From CAVYYW01 sp963772845 (GTDB taxonomy: Bacteria; Bacillota; Bacilli; Bacillales; Sporolactobacillaceae), in contig CAVYYW010000003.1 in assembly GCA_963772845.1 (NCBI GenBank), positions 1 through 8,322 on the forward strand: DNA of 8,322 nt, given 5' to 3'. The notes beneath the pieces are model-generated. The model did not search any database. It saw nothing but the letters and a program-made list of their open reading frames with translations, and had not been told where the DNA came from. The position numbers were made by a program, and so were the translations under genes. Of this stretch, positions 1 through 5,351 are shown piece after piece. How positions within the stretch are numbered: the stretch's first letter is position 1; every line of letters begins with the position of its first letter.

Positions 1-78
1 TCTGGAGTCAGTTATTTAAAAAAAGTTCTGGATCATCGTTTCTTCCCAGAGCTATGGGATTTACGGACAGAAATTTAA
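1..78 (+). CDS. C-terminal fragment of an unidentified protein (cut by window edge)
   Basis: Frame 1 is open from the first base to a TAA at 76-78 and encodes 25 residues ending in ELWDLRTEI. A terminator hairpin begins 6 bases after the stop, which supports this as the real 3' end of a gene entering from the left. The tail is mixed charged and aromatic (KKVLDHRFFPELWDL) with no membrane segment. It is too short for me to assign a family, so no function is offered. Confidence 0.6.
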   Translation, partial: SGVSYLKKVLDHRFFPELWDLRTEI

Positions 79-84
79 AGCACT

Positions 85-120
85 GGAGCGGACAGGTAGA
101 GGTCTGCTCCTTTTCTTATT
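85..120 (+). terminator. Rho-independent terminator of the upstream partial gene
   Basis: GGAGCGGAC (85-93) pairs with GTCTGCTCC (102-110). This is a 9-bp stem with one G-U pair and an 8-nt loop, followed by the T-rich run TTTTCTTATT. It lies just after the stop at 78 and separates that gene from the vanZ-like/cvfB unit. Confidence 0.85.
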
Positions 121-138
121 CTCCTATAATGATGGGCA

Positions 139-147
139 TGGTACAAT
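139..147 (+). promoter_or_regulatory. Possible extended -10 promoter for vanZ-like/cvfB
   Basis: TGGTACAAT is an extended -10 element (TG-n-TACAAT) 33 bases before the TTG start of the vanZ-like gene. A perfect TATAAT also lies at 125-130, but it abuts the preceding terminator and has no -35 at proper spacing. No good -35 is seen for either. The extended -10 is preferred because it gives a leader of about 25-30 nt that includes the ribosome binding site. Confidence 0.4.
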
Positions 148-180
148 GAAGCATCAGCAATTCCTGGCAGGGGTGAGTTT

Positions 181-702
181 TTGACGAAAAAACAGGGAAT
201 TATAGTATTGTGCGTGGCCGTTGTCTGGGTTTTATTCATGGGGGTTATTTTTCAGCAATCAGGAACGCCCTATAAAGATCAGGATATGAAGCCTTTTTTA
301 CGAAAAGTCATCCAGCTGACGCCTGGTGATTTACCGAATGTGTCTTTTTATTATGGTGATGAAAGCGTCACGTCTCAGAAACCTTATGATTTTATTGAGT
401 TTCTGATTCGGAAGCTTGGTCACATTACGGAATATACGGTTTTGGCAAGCTTAACAGTCGCCGTGCTGATGCTCATGAGAATCAGAACATGGAAAGCCTG
501 TCTGTATGGAGGGATATTCAGCCTATTCTATGCAATGACGGATGAATGGCATCAACGGTTTATTCCAGGGCGGACGGGCCATCTGATTGATGTGTTCACG
601 TTTGATCTTTTTGGTGTGTTATTGGGAGTATTTATGATATGTGTTGTAAGGATGATGGTCCTTGCATTAGGTCCGGGAAAAAAGGGGTCTGACCCCAATT
701 AA
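181..702 (+). CDS. VanZ-like family membrane protein
   Basis: This 173-aa protein has the VanZ-like layout. An N-terminal membrane segment (about residues 7-24) is followed by an extracytoplasmic stretch and then three more hydrophobic segments (about 82-99, 106-119 and 138-161). Family signature residues are present: RKLGHITEY (77-85), the DEWHQRFIPGR block (121-131), D137 and D142 with G145. VanZ of enterococci gives low-level teicoplanin resistance by an unknown route. Stand-alone homologues are common in Firmicutes and their role is not settled, so glycopeptide resistance should not be inferred. The start is a TTG preceded by AGGGGTGA at 169-176; no in-frame ATG lies nearby. The last residues (GKKGSDPN) are encoded by a short palindrome at 684-696 and are probably not part of the fold. 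The gene is first in an operon with cvfB, 19 bases downstream. Confidence 0.85.
   Translation: MTKKQGIIVLCVAVVWVLFMGVIFQQSGTPYKDQDMKPFLRKVIQLTPGDLPNVSFYYGDESVTSQKPYDFIEFLIRKLGHITEYTVLASLTVAVLMLMRIRTWKACLYGGIFSLFYAMTDEWHQRFIPGRTGHLIDVFTFDLFGVLLGVFMICVVRMMVLALGPGKKGSDPN
684..696. repeat. Short REP-like palindrome GGGGTCTGACCCC
   Basis: This is a perfect 6-bp inverted repeat around one central T, flanked by AAA on the left and AATT on the right. It lies in the last codons of the vanZ-like gene and before the cvfB ribosome binding site. From general knowledge, GGGGTC(A/T)GACCCC palindromes recur in many bacterial genomes as short dispersed repeats. A half-site-like GGGGTCAG occurs at 7152-7159. 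Dispersal cannot be judged from one window. Confidence 0.55.
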
Positions 703-721
703 ATTTGAGAGGGTGCTGGCA

Positions 722-1576
722 ATGAATCAGCTTCAGGCAGGAACAGTACAAACATTAGACGTTGCAAGGGAGGTGGACTTTGGCCACTTTTTAACGAATG
801 GAAAAGAGGAAGTGCTCCTGCATAAGAATGATAAAGCAGAAACGTTTGATCCAAATGAACCGGTGGAAGTCTTTTTGTATCAGGATCATCAGGGAAGGCT
901 AGCGGCTTCAATGGCAATTCCAACAGTACAGCTCGGTACATACAGCTGGGTAGAAGTTGTCAATACGAGACGGTCTCTTGGCGCATTCGTTTCGATCGGA
1001 ATCAGCAAGGATATGCTTGTCTCAAAAGATGATCTGCCGGACATGCTGACGGTATGGCCTGAAAAAGGCGATAAACTGTATTGCACGCTGGTGACAGATA
1101 AAAAAGGACGGCTTTTTGCTAAGATGGCTCCACATGAGGTCTTTGAGGATATGAAAACGGAGGCCACAGCAGAGGCGTTCAATAAAAATGTCGAAGGTTA
1201 TGTTTATCAGGCGAACCGGGCAGGGTCTTTTATCTATACAGATGAAGGATTTGCCGGCTTTTTGCACGAAAATGAACGTAAGCAAGAACCCCGGATTGGT
1301 CAGCGGATTAAGGGCCGGGTAATTGATGTAAAAGAGGATGGCTCGGTGAATATATCATTACTTGGAAGGAATTACGAGGTATTGGATGAAGACGCTGAGA
1401 TTATTCTTGCTTACATGGATAGTCGCGAAGGAGCCATGCCTTATTCAGATAAAAGTACGCCTGAAGATATAAAAAATAAGTTCAAACTGAGCAAAGCTGC
1501 ATTTAAGCGTGCACTTGGAAGGCTTATGAAAGAAGAGAAAGTGTATCAAAAGGAAGGCTGGACATACAGGAAATAA
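722..1576 (+). CDS. cvfB: CvfB (YitL-type) S1-domain RNA-binding protein
   Basis: This 284-aa cytoplasmic protein has the CvfB architecture. Two N-terminal S1-like OB folds (about residues 5-62 and 68-131) are followed by a canonical S1 domain (about 150-214, with KNVEGYVY, GFAGFLHENE and GSVNISLLGR) and a C-terminal winged helix (about 222-284). In Staphylococcus aureus, CvfB binds RNA and affects expression of virulence genes; the Bacillus subtilis homologue is YitL. It is probably a post-transcriptional regulator, but its targets here are unknown. The ATG at 722 is preferred because GAGAGGG at 707-713 sits 8 bases upstream. An in-frame GTG at 713 would overlap that site and add only three residues. 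It is the second gene of the unit with the vanZ-like gene, and a strong terminator follows at once. The full domain set suggests an intact gene. Confidence 0.93.
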   Translation: MNQLQAGTVQTLDVAREVDFGHFLTNGKEEVLLHKNDKAETFDPNEPVEVFLYQDHQGRLAASMAIPTVQLGTYSWVEVVNTRRSLGAFVSIGISKDMLVSKDDLPDMLTVWPEKGDKLYCTLVTDKKGRLFAKMAPHEVFEDMKTEATAEAFNKNVEGYVYQANRAGSFIYTDEGFAGFLHENERKQEPRIGQRIKGRVIDVKEDGSVNISLLGRNYEVLDEDAEIILAYMDSREGAMPYSDKSTPEDIKNKFKLSKAAFKRALGRLMKEEKVYQKEGWTYRK

Positions 1577-1581
1577 GGATT

Positions 1582-1614
1582 GGGCTGGGCATACATGCTT
1601 CAGCCCTTTTTTTA
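1582..1614 (+). terminator. Terminator of the vanZ-like/cvfB operon
   Basis: GGGCTG (1582-1587) pairs with CAGCCC (1601-1606). An inner GC/GC pair extends it, and T residues run from 1607. It lies 5 bases past the cvfB stop. Confidence 0.88.
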
Positions 1615-1615
1615 T

Positions 1616-1843
1616 CTAAGGGGTATTCTTGAATAGTGTAGAAACAGAACAGAAAAAAATTGCCTTGTTAAGGGTAGTGAGGAGTTAAGAGTGAGAATTT
1701 ATCCGATATTCGGGGGATTTCTAAAAATAGGCATAGTATCAGAGCGTTATTGCTGTGTTTTCATTGCCTAAGGCTCTTCCTTTCTTTTAGGATATTTACA
1801 GTATTCGACATTATTAGGGGATTTCCTTTTTATCTATAAAAAT
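1616..1843. other. Intergenic stretch with no convincing gene
   Basis: This AT-rich spacer separates two convergent genes. I see no RNA gene, no conserved protein frame and no long repeat. The only coding-like signal is GAGGAG at 1679-1684 followed six bases later by GTG at 1691. That opens a 26-codon frame ending at 1771, with no recognisable sequence and no promoter. A small dyad, CCGA-TAT-TCGG, lies near 1710. The left edge is the cvfB terminator and the right edge the terminator of the FNT gene. Confidence 0.5.
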
Positions 1844-1846
1844 TTT

Positions 1847-1919
1847 AAAAAAAACTAAAAAAGAGAGGATTTTGATGTCTGGACTAATAGTACTTCGTCC
1901 GTTATCAAAATCCCGTCTC
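1847..1919 (-). terminator. Large hairpin terminator of the FNT transporter gene
   Basis: On the plus strand GAGAGGATTTTGAT (1863-1876) pairs with ATCAAAATCC-CG-TCTC (1904-1919). This is a 14-bp stem interrupted by a 2-nt bulge. GGAC and GTCC inside the 27-nt loop can form a second short stem. Read on the minus strand, the hairpin is followed by a 16-nt T-rich run (1862 down to 1847). It starts 20 bases past the stop of the FNT gene. The stem and loop are larger than at the other terminators here. Confidence 0.82.
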
Positions 1920-1939
1920 ATTAAGGTCTTCAAGTCAAA

Positions 1940-2827
1940 TTAATTTCCGAGTTCTCTGCGATAGGCAAAAGAGAACACTAGTGAGACCATGATGGCGCCG
2001 CCAATTATATTGCCGATGCTTGCTGGAACCAGGTTAAACCATAATAGCTGATACCATGGATGATCATGGTTCATAAAGATTGCCAGCGAAAAGTACCCCA
2101 TGTTTGCTGCACTATGCTGGAAGTTGCCTGCGACAAACAAAATAACAGGCAGTGCGGTTCCAATGACTTTGCCGACGAGGTCTCTGGCTGCAGTGGTCAG
2201 GAAAGCTGCCATACCAATCAACCAGTTAGCAATAATCCCTGAAAGAAGGACCTGGAACCAGCCCCACACACCGTGATCCATAAATTTCATTTTATGACTG
2301 AGGAGCACGCCCAGTTCATTTGAAAAATGGGGGCTCATCGAGTCTGACAGGAAGATAATACAGGCGACAAACAGGGCACCGATGATATTACCGAGCCAGG
2401 TTGAGACCCAAAAGCGAAGAAAACGTTTCTTTAACCAATAGGGTCCTTGAAAAAGATAAGAGGGCAGAAGCACATTTACTTCAGTAAACAGGATGGCTCC
2501 TGAAATAAATACCATAGCATAGCCGGTTGCAAATCCGAGCCCGCTGAGCAAGAAGGTGAGTGCCTCTTGATGAATGCCAAGGATCAGAAGAATAGAAAAG
2601 ACAGCCCCAAATGTCATGAATGACCCTGCCTTAAGGGATAAAACAAATTGCGAGGGAAGGTTTGTCTCCAGGTGATCCTTTCCTTTTTCACTGAATGTTT
2701 CTATGATCTGTGAAGGAATAAAGAACTGCCGCGCCGGCTGCTCAACCTCACTCTTTTCCTCATCATTTGGAGTACCGGTGTCATCCTCCTTTTTGAGGTC
2801 GTCTTCTAATTTATTATCATCTGTCAT
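1940..2827 (-). CDS. Formate/nitrite transporter (FNT) family protein, YfdC-like
   Basis: This 295-aa polytopic membrane protein has six hydrophobic segments (about residues 63-85, 94-120, 141-161, 188-208, 220-240 and 260-288), as expected for an FNT subunit; these assemble as pentamers. The pore signature GNFQHSAANM (234-243) supplies the central histidine, H238. The half-helix loop region reads LFTEVNV (113-119), and GNIIGG (272-277) lies in the last segment. FNT proteins pass small monovalent anions such as formate or nitrite; the substrate here is unknown. A hydrophilic, mainly acidic N-terminus of about 45 residues and the general layout recall E. coli YfdC more than FocA or NirC. The start is the ATG at 2827, preceded by a perfect GGAGGA (2839-2834) with 6-base spacing; a longer frame reaching 2869 would place that site inside the coding sequence. 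No formate or nitrite metabolism gene is adjacent. The gene is monocistronic. Confidence 0.85.
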   Translation of the reverse strand: MTDDNKLEDDLKKEDDTGTPNDEEKSEVEQPARQFFIPSQIIETFSEKGKDHLETNLPSQFVLSLKAGSFMTFGAVFSILLILGIHQEALTFLLSGLGFATGYAMVFISGAILFTEVNVLLPSYLFQGPYWLKKRFLRFWVSTWLGNIIGALFVACIIFLSDSMSPHFSNELGVLLSHKMKFMDHGVWGWFQVLLSGIIANWLIGMAAFLTTAARDLVGKVIGTALPVILFVAGNFQHSAANMGYFSLAIFMNHDHPWYQLLWFNLVPASIGNIIGGAIMVSLVFSFAYRRELGN

Positions 2828-2872
2828 TATGGTTCCTCCATTTTGTATAAAGTTAGTAAGTTCTAACAAAAT

Positions 2873-2898
2873 CTACCCCTTTTTATCTTCTCTTAACC
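2873..2898 (-). promoter_or_regulatory. Possible SigB-type promoter of the FNT gene
   Basis: On the minus strand GGTTAA (2898-2893), a 14-base spacer and GGGTAG (2878-2873) approximate the Bacillus general-stress SigB pattern GTTTAA-N12-15-GGGTAT. Transcription would begin near 2866 and give a leader of about 40 nt holding the GGAGGA site. I see no good SigA promoter for this gene. The match is partial and is an inference. Confidence 0.35.
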
Positions 2899-2923
2899 CT
2901 CTAATGATAAAAAGTGAGTTTTA

Positions 2924-2953
2924 TTATTGTCTTTGCCAAACTTTCTGTATAAT
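2924..2953 (+). promoter_or_regulatory. Possible SigA promoter of the ROK kinase gene
   Basis: A perfect TATAAT -10 lies at 2948-2953. The -35 is weak: TTATTG (2924-2929) at 18-base spacing or TTGTCT (2927-2932) at 15. Transcription from here would give a leader of about 145 nt before the kinase start. No better promoter is visible nearer the gene. Confidence 0.45.
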
Positions 2954-3105
2954 GAAAATAGAAGCGTTCTGATCAATCCTTCTTGAAATCTTCGCTTAAT
3001 TGACGTTATGTCCTGAGGATTTGAGGGTATGTTTTTATCAGAAGCACTTAGAGAAAAAGAGATGAGATAAGCTAAACGATTTGTTTACAAAAGGGAGGAA
3101 CGCAT

Positions 3106-4086
3106 ATGTATACGATTGGCGTTGATATTGGAGGAACACAAATTAGAGCAGGTCTTGTTAATGAAGAAGGGAAAATTACAGGAATAAATAAAAATATGAC
3201 ACTTGCTCATGAAGGACAGGCTCCTGTTCTTGAGCGGGTTATGAATACGATTGATGAGTTGCTTAAAAGCAACGGCGTAAAGCTTTCTAACGTAAAAGGA
3301 ATGGGAATTTGCGTACCGGGACCTCTTAATCCGAAGACAGGGACCATCATTTCGTCGCCTAACCTTCCTGGATTTGAGAACGTTCCGTTAAGAGATATTA
3401 TCGGCGGGAAGTACGATTTCCCAGTCTTTCTAGCAAATGACGGAAATGCGGCAGCTTTAGGCGAATTCATTTACGGAAATGGCAAGAACGTTGACAACCT
3501 GATTTATATGACAATCAGCACTGGTATAGGCGGAGGCGTAGTTTCAGATGGCAATCTGCTGCAGGGATTTGAAGGAAACGCAGCTGAAGTCGGTCATATG
3601 ACCGTTAACCCTGATGGTCCGAAGTGCGGCTGCGGTAATCACGGCTGTGTTGAAGCTTATGCCTCAGGAACAGGAATGGTCAATCGAATGACGTCTCTAT
3701 TAAAAGAGACAGAAAAGCCTTCTAAACTTAGAGAGGTAAGCAATGAGCTGAAGTCGGTTGATTATGTGAATAACTTGACCTCCAAGCATATTATTGAAGC
3801 AGCACAGGAGGGCGATGAGCTTGCAAAAACGATTGTAGCCGATGCAAGCTACTATCTTGGAATCGCCATTGGAAATCTTGTGAACATGTTTAATCCGGAG
3901 ATGGTTGTTTTTGGTGGCGGTGTCAGCCAGGCAGGAGATGCGTTGCTGAAACCTGCGATTGAAGAGGGGAAAAAGCGTGCGATGAAGGGAATGACGGATC
4001 ACGTTGTATTTACAGAGACTTCGCATGGCGATGACATCGGCGTGCTGGGAGCAGCAGCGCTGGTCGACCATTTCTTAAAAGATTGA
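3106..4086 (+). CDS. ROK-family sugar kinase, probable glucokinase
   Basis: This 326-aa cytoplasmic kinase likely phosphorylates glucose or a related hexose with ATP, feeding glycolysis. The N-terminal phosphate-binding motif is VDIGGTQIRAGL (6-17). The catalytic base is D112 in ANDGNAAALGE. A second phosphate loop, STGIGGGV, spans 138-145. The sugar- and zinc-binding block reads EVGH (161-164), CGCGNHGCVEAYASG from 174, with H164, C174, C176 and C181 as zinc ligands and E183 as a sugar contact. The FGGGVS motif follows near 267. There is no N-terminal helix-turn-helix, so it is an enzyme rather than a NagC/XylR-type repressor. Length and motifs are complete. GGGAGG lies about 8 bases before the ATG. 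It is monocistronic, divergent from the FNT gene, and lacks the yqgQ neighbour seen beside B. subtilis glcK. Glucose specificity is inferred; fructokinase or N-acetylmannosamine kinase activity cannot be excluded by reading. Confidence 0.9.
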   Translation: MYTIGVDIGGTQIRAGLVNEEGKITGINKNMTLAHEGQAPVLERVMNTIDELLKSNGVKLSNVKGMGICVPGPLNPKTGTIISSPNLPGFENVPLRDIIGGKYDFPVFLANDGNAAALGEFIYGNGKNVDNLIYMTISTGIGGGVVSDGNLLQGFEGNAAEVGHMTVNPDGPKCGCGNHGCVEAYASGTGMVNRMTSLLKETEKPSKLREVSNELKSVDYVNNLTSKHIIEAAQEGDELAKTIVADASYYLGIAIGNLVNMFNPEMVVFGGGVSQAGDALLKPAIEEGKKRAMKGMTDHVVFTETSHGDDIGVLGAAALVDHFLKD

Positions 4087-4104
4087 GAAAAAACAGCAGT
4101 AAAA

Positions 4105-4134
4105 AACGGCTTCCATTGAGGAAGCCGTTTTATT
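4105..4134 (+). terminator. Terminator of the ROK kinase gene
   Basis: AACGGCTTCC (4105-4114) pairs perfectly with GGAAGCCGTT (4120-4129) around a 5-nt loop, and TTTTATT follows. An A-run precedes the stem, so it could also act on the minus strand. It begins 18 bases after the kinase stop. Confidence 0.9.
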
Positions 4135-4191
4135 ATGTCAACAAACTCACGACCACATGATCATTATGAAAATAAAATAGCTTATATCAAG

Positions 4192-4219
4192 AAAAAATCC
4201 TGACGGTTGAGGTCGTCAG
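4192..4219 (-). terminator. Terminator of the sigma-like small gene
   Basis: CTGACG (4200-4205) pairs with CGTCAG (4214-4219) around an 8-nt loop. On the minus strand it is followed by GA and then TTTTTT (4197-4192). It lies about 33 bases past the stop of the 77-aa gene. Confidence 0.75.
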
Positions 4220-4252
4220 AATTTGGCTACAGTGATCGCAGCAGAAAAAATA

Positions 4253-4486
4253 TTATTTTGAAAGACCAGCACTTTTAAAGTCAGCCTGATTGGTATAAGG
4301 AATATAGCTGAAGATGTGTTGTGAGCCAAATTCTAAAGCTTCTAAAATATGTTCCTCAGATAAACCGGAATGCTCAGATACCTGAACCATCTTTGGTGAA
4401 TAGGACTGCTTTTCTTTAAGAATTTTTAATGAGCCCTTTACTTTTTCGAGTGCCATAACATATTTCCGATCGGTAACCATGCGCAT
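4253..4486 (-). CDS. Small helix-turn-helix protein resembling sigma factor region 3
   Basis: This 77-aa soluble protein is not assigned to a named family. Residues about 10-54 resemble the region-3 helix-turn-helix of SigB/SigF-type sigma factors. A basic helix (about 8-27) is followed by SYSPKMVQVSEHSGLSEEH (28-46) and ILEALEFG. The SigB-family pattern, from memory, is RSPKIEEIAE, a short turn with SEEEVLE, then an MEMG-like end. Nothing corresponding to regions 2 or 4 is present in the frame or its flanks. It could be an isolated regulator, an anti-sigma decoy or a remnant. The start is ATG 4486 or, two codons later, ATG 4480; AAAGGAG just upstream favours 4486 marginally. A good SigA promoter, a leader of about 107 nt and its own terminator argue for a live gene. 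The sigma similarity was judged by eye. Confidence 0.65.
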   Translation of the reverse strand: MRMVTDRKYVMALEKVKGSLKILKEKQSYSPKMVQVSEHSGLSEEHILEALEFGSQHIFSYIPYTNQADFKSAGLSK

Positions 4487-4599
4487 CACACTCCTTTTAA
4501 GAAGTATAGCAGATTTTAGAGAGAATTTATATAACAAAGTAATCTTTTGTCGAATAATTCTGACTAATTAACCCCACTCATACTTTCGGTAATTTGGTT

Positions 4600-4628
4600 A
4601 GTATAGACTTATAGTCAGTTAAAGTCAA
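4600..4628 (-). promoter_or_regulatory. SigA promoter of the sigma-like small gene
   Basis: On the minus strand TTGACT (4628-4623), a 17-base spacer and TATACT (4605-4600) form a near-consensus SigA promoter. The start point would be near 4593, giving a leader of about 107 nt before ATG 4486. A second TATACT (4511-4506) lies closer to the gene but lacks a -35. Confidence 0.65.
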
Positions 4629-4641
4629 ACAATCCCGTTCA

Positions 4642-4887
4642 CTATAAATGTGATCTTATGGATCGGCGTGAATTGTAAGCGTTATCTGTTCCCAATTCCT
4701 TATTGATGAGAGACTCCATTTCTTCCAAATGCCGGCGCTCCACCAGCGGATCTTCTTCAGACCACCTGACCGAATAGACAAAATAGAAACCGTTAATGAT
4801 TCTAAAAAACACCGTTGAAGCCGGGCAATGGTCGAAGACAGCCTTTATACCATAACGTTTGCGATATCCCCAACTCAGGATTTCCAT
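4642..4887 (-). CDS. Hypothetical 81-aa protein
   Basis: I do not recognise this protein. It starts at ATG 4887 behind AGGTGAGG with good spacing, which makes translation likely. Residues 1-45 alternate basic and aromatic residues in strand-like runs (YRKRYGIKAVF, TVFFRIINGFYFVYSVRW). Residues 46-66 are charged and helical (EEDPLVERRHLEEMESL). A polar tail ends in RRSIRSHL. There is no signal peptide, and no segment is long enough to be a confident membrane helix. It is co-directional with the sigma-like gene downstream. The 155-base gap between the two genes contains that gene's own promoter, so they need not be cotranscribed. No clear terminator follows it. The ribosome binding site lies in a small hairpin. 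Confidence 0.55.
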   Translation of the reverse strand: MEILSWGYRKRYGIKAVFDHCPASTVFFRIINGFYFVYSVRWSEEDPLVERRHLEEMESLINKELGTDNAYNSRRSIRSHL

Positions 4888-4893
4888 ATATCC

Positions 4894-4908
4894 TCACCTT
4901 TATGGTGA
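4894..4908 (-). promoter_or_regulatory. Hairpin overlapping the ribosome binding site of the 81-aa gene
   Basis: TCACC-ATAAA-GGTGA on the minus strand (4908-4894) is a perfect 5-bp stem. Its 3' arm is part of the AGGTGAGG ribosome binding site of the gene starting at 4887. If formed, it would partly hide the site. The stem is short, so an effect is only a possibility. Confidence 0.35.
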
Positions 4909-4952
4909 AAAGGCGTTAACTCAACCTTTCCATGATAATGCTAGTTTAGCAG

Positions 4953-4970
4953 GTTCTTCTTAAAAAGAAC
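4953..4970. promoter_or_regulatory. 18-bp dyad, possible operator
   Basis: GTTCTTCTTAAAAAGAAC is symmetric at 16 of 18 positions. It lies 66-83 bases upstream of the 81-aa gene start, where a promoter could be. No T-run follows on either strand, so it is not an intrinsic terminator. I do not recognise it as a known Bacillus operator. Confidence 0.3.
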
Positions 4971-5030
4971 AGAAAAGACGCTCGTATGTTCGCAATTTTA
5001 TTGTAATAGTTTCATGTAAATAAAACTGTG

Positions 5031-5322
5031 CGGCAGAGCGCACCGCTCCTTTTTGATTTTTTAATCCTGCTGCAAAAGCCAACTGGATTATTTATGTATA
5101 AAAGGATCCTATTTGGGAAGTGGCCAATAAATTACCGAAAGTGGACAATAAATCACCGAAAGTGGACAATAAATCATCGGAAGTGGACAATAGCCTTCAA
5201 ATGGGAACGGTCCCACAACTTCTTGAAGCACTTCCAAGATCGGTCCGGACGCAGATTTTTGAATGGTCTTGTGAAAATCAGCTTTAAATCATGAAAAATC
5301 CTAATAATTAATGGTTTTTCAT
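5031..5322 (+). repeat. Structured intergenic element, copy A
   Basis: This is the first of two direct copies of an element of about 292 bp, offset by 321-322 bases from copy B and roughly 90% identical by eye. In order it contains the GAGCG/CGCTC hairpin (5036-5048) followed by a T-rich run, a stretch through 5117 almost identical to copy B, four 21-bp units, the GGGAACGGTCCC motif (5203-5214), a stem 5251-5261/5272-5282 with a 10-nt loop, and a stem 5291-5300/5313-5322. A plus-strand frame of 88 codons runs through this copy but is broken by TAG in copy B, so I treat it as non-coding. The strand given is nominal. Confidence 0.85.
5118..5195 (+). repeat. 21-bp tandem array inside copy A
   Basis: AAGTGG-type units begin at 5118, 5139, 5160 and 5181, an exact 21-base period; the last is truncated. 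The consensus unit is AAGTGGACAATAAATCACCG plus A. The first unit differs most (GGCC for GGAC and ATTACC for ATCACC). The spacing is about two helical turns, as in protein-binding iterons. Confidence 0.9.
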
Positions 5323-5351
5323 CCTTTTTTCAAGCAATAGTTGAAACGTGG

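Noticed and set aside
146..184. A 12-codon frame starting at ATG 146 whose TGA overlaps the TTG start of the vanZ-like gene
   Set aside because: The overlap looks like translational coupling, but the frame has no good ribosome binding site and its ATG overlaps the likely -10 element, so it is probably upstream of the transcript start.
358..372. TGAAAGCGTCACG as a CcpA (cre) site
   Set aside because: It departs from the cre consensus in its right half and lies well inside the coding region, so a chance match is likely.
181..702. VanZ-like gene as part of a glycopeptide-resistance cluster
   Set aside because: No vanH, vanA, vanX, vanY or two-component genes lie nearby. Stand-alone VanZ-like proteins are common and not evidence of resistance.
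1691..1771. 26-codon GTG frame with GAGGAG six bases upstream
   Set aside because: No promoter, no recognisable sequence and chance length. The spacer on both sides looks non-coding.
3029..3070. 13-codon frame (ATG 3029) in the leader of the ROK kinase gene, behind GAGGG
   Set aside because: Too short and lacking regulatory codons or terminator/antiterminator stems, so a leader peptide cannot be supported.
3700..4071. Minus-strand frame of 123 codons opposite the ROK kinase gene
   Set aside because: It lies wholly within a well-supported gene on the other strand, is rich in cysteine and histidine as antisense frames often are, and has no ribosome binding site or family match.
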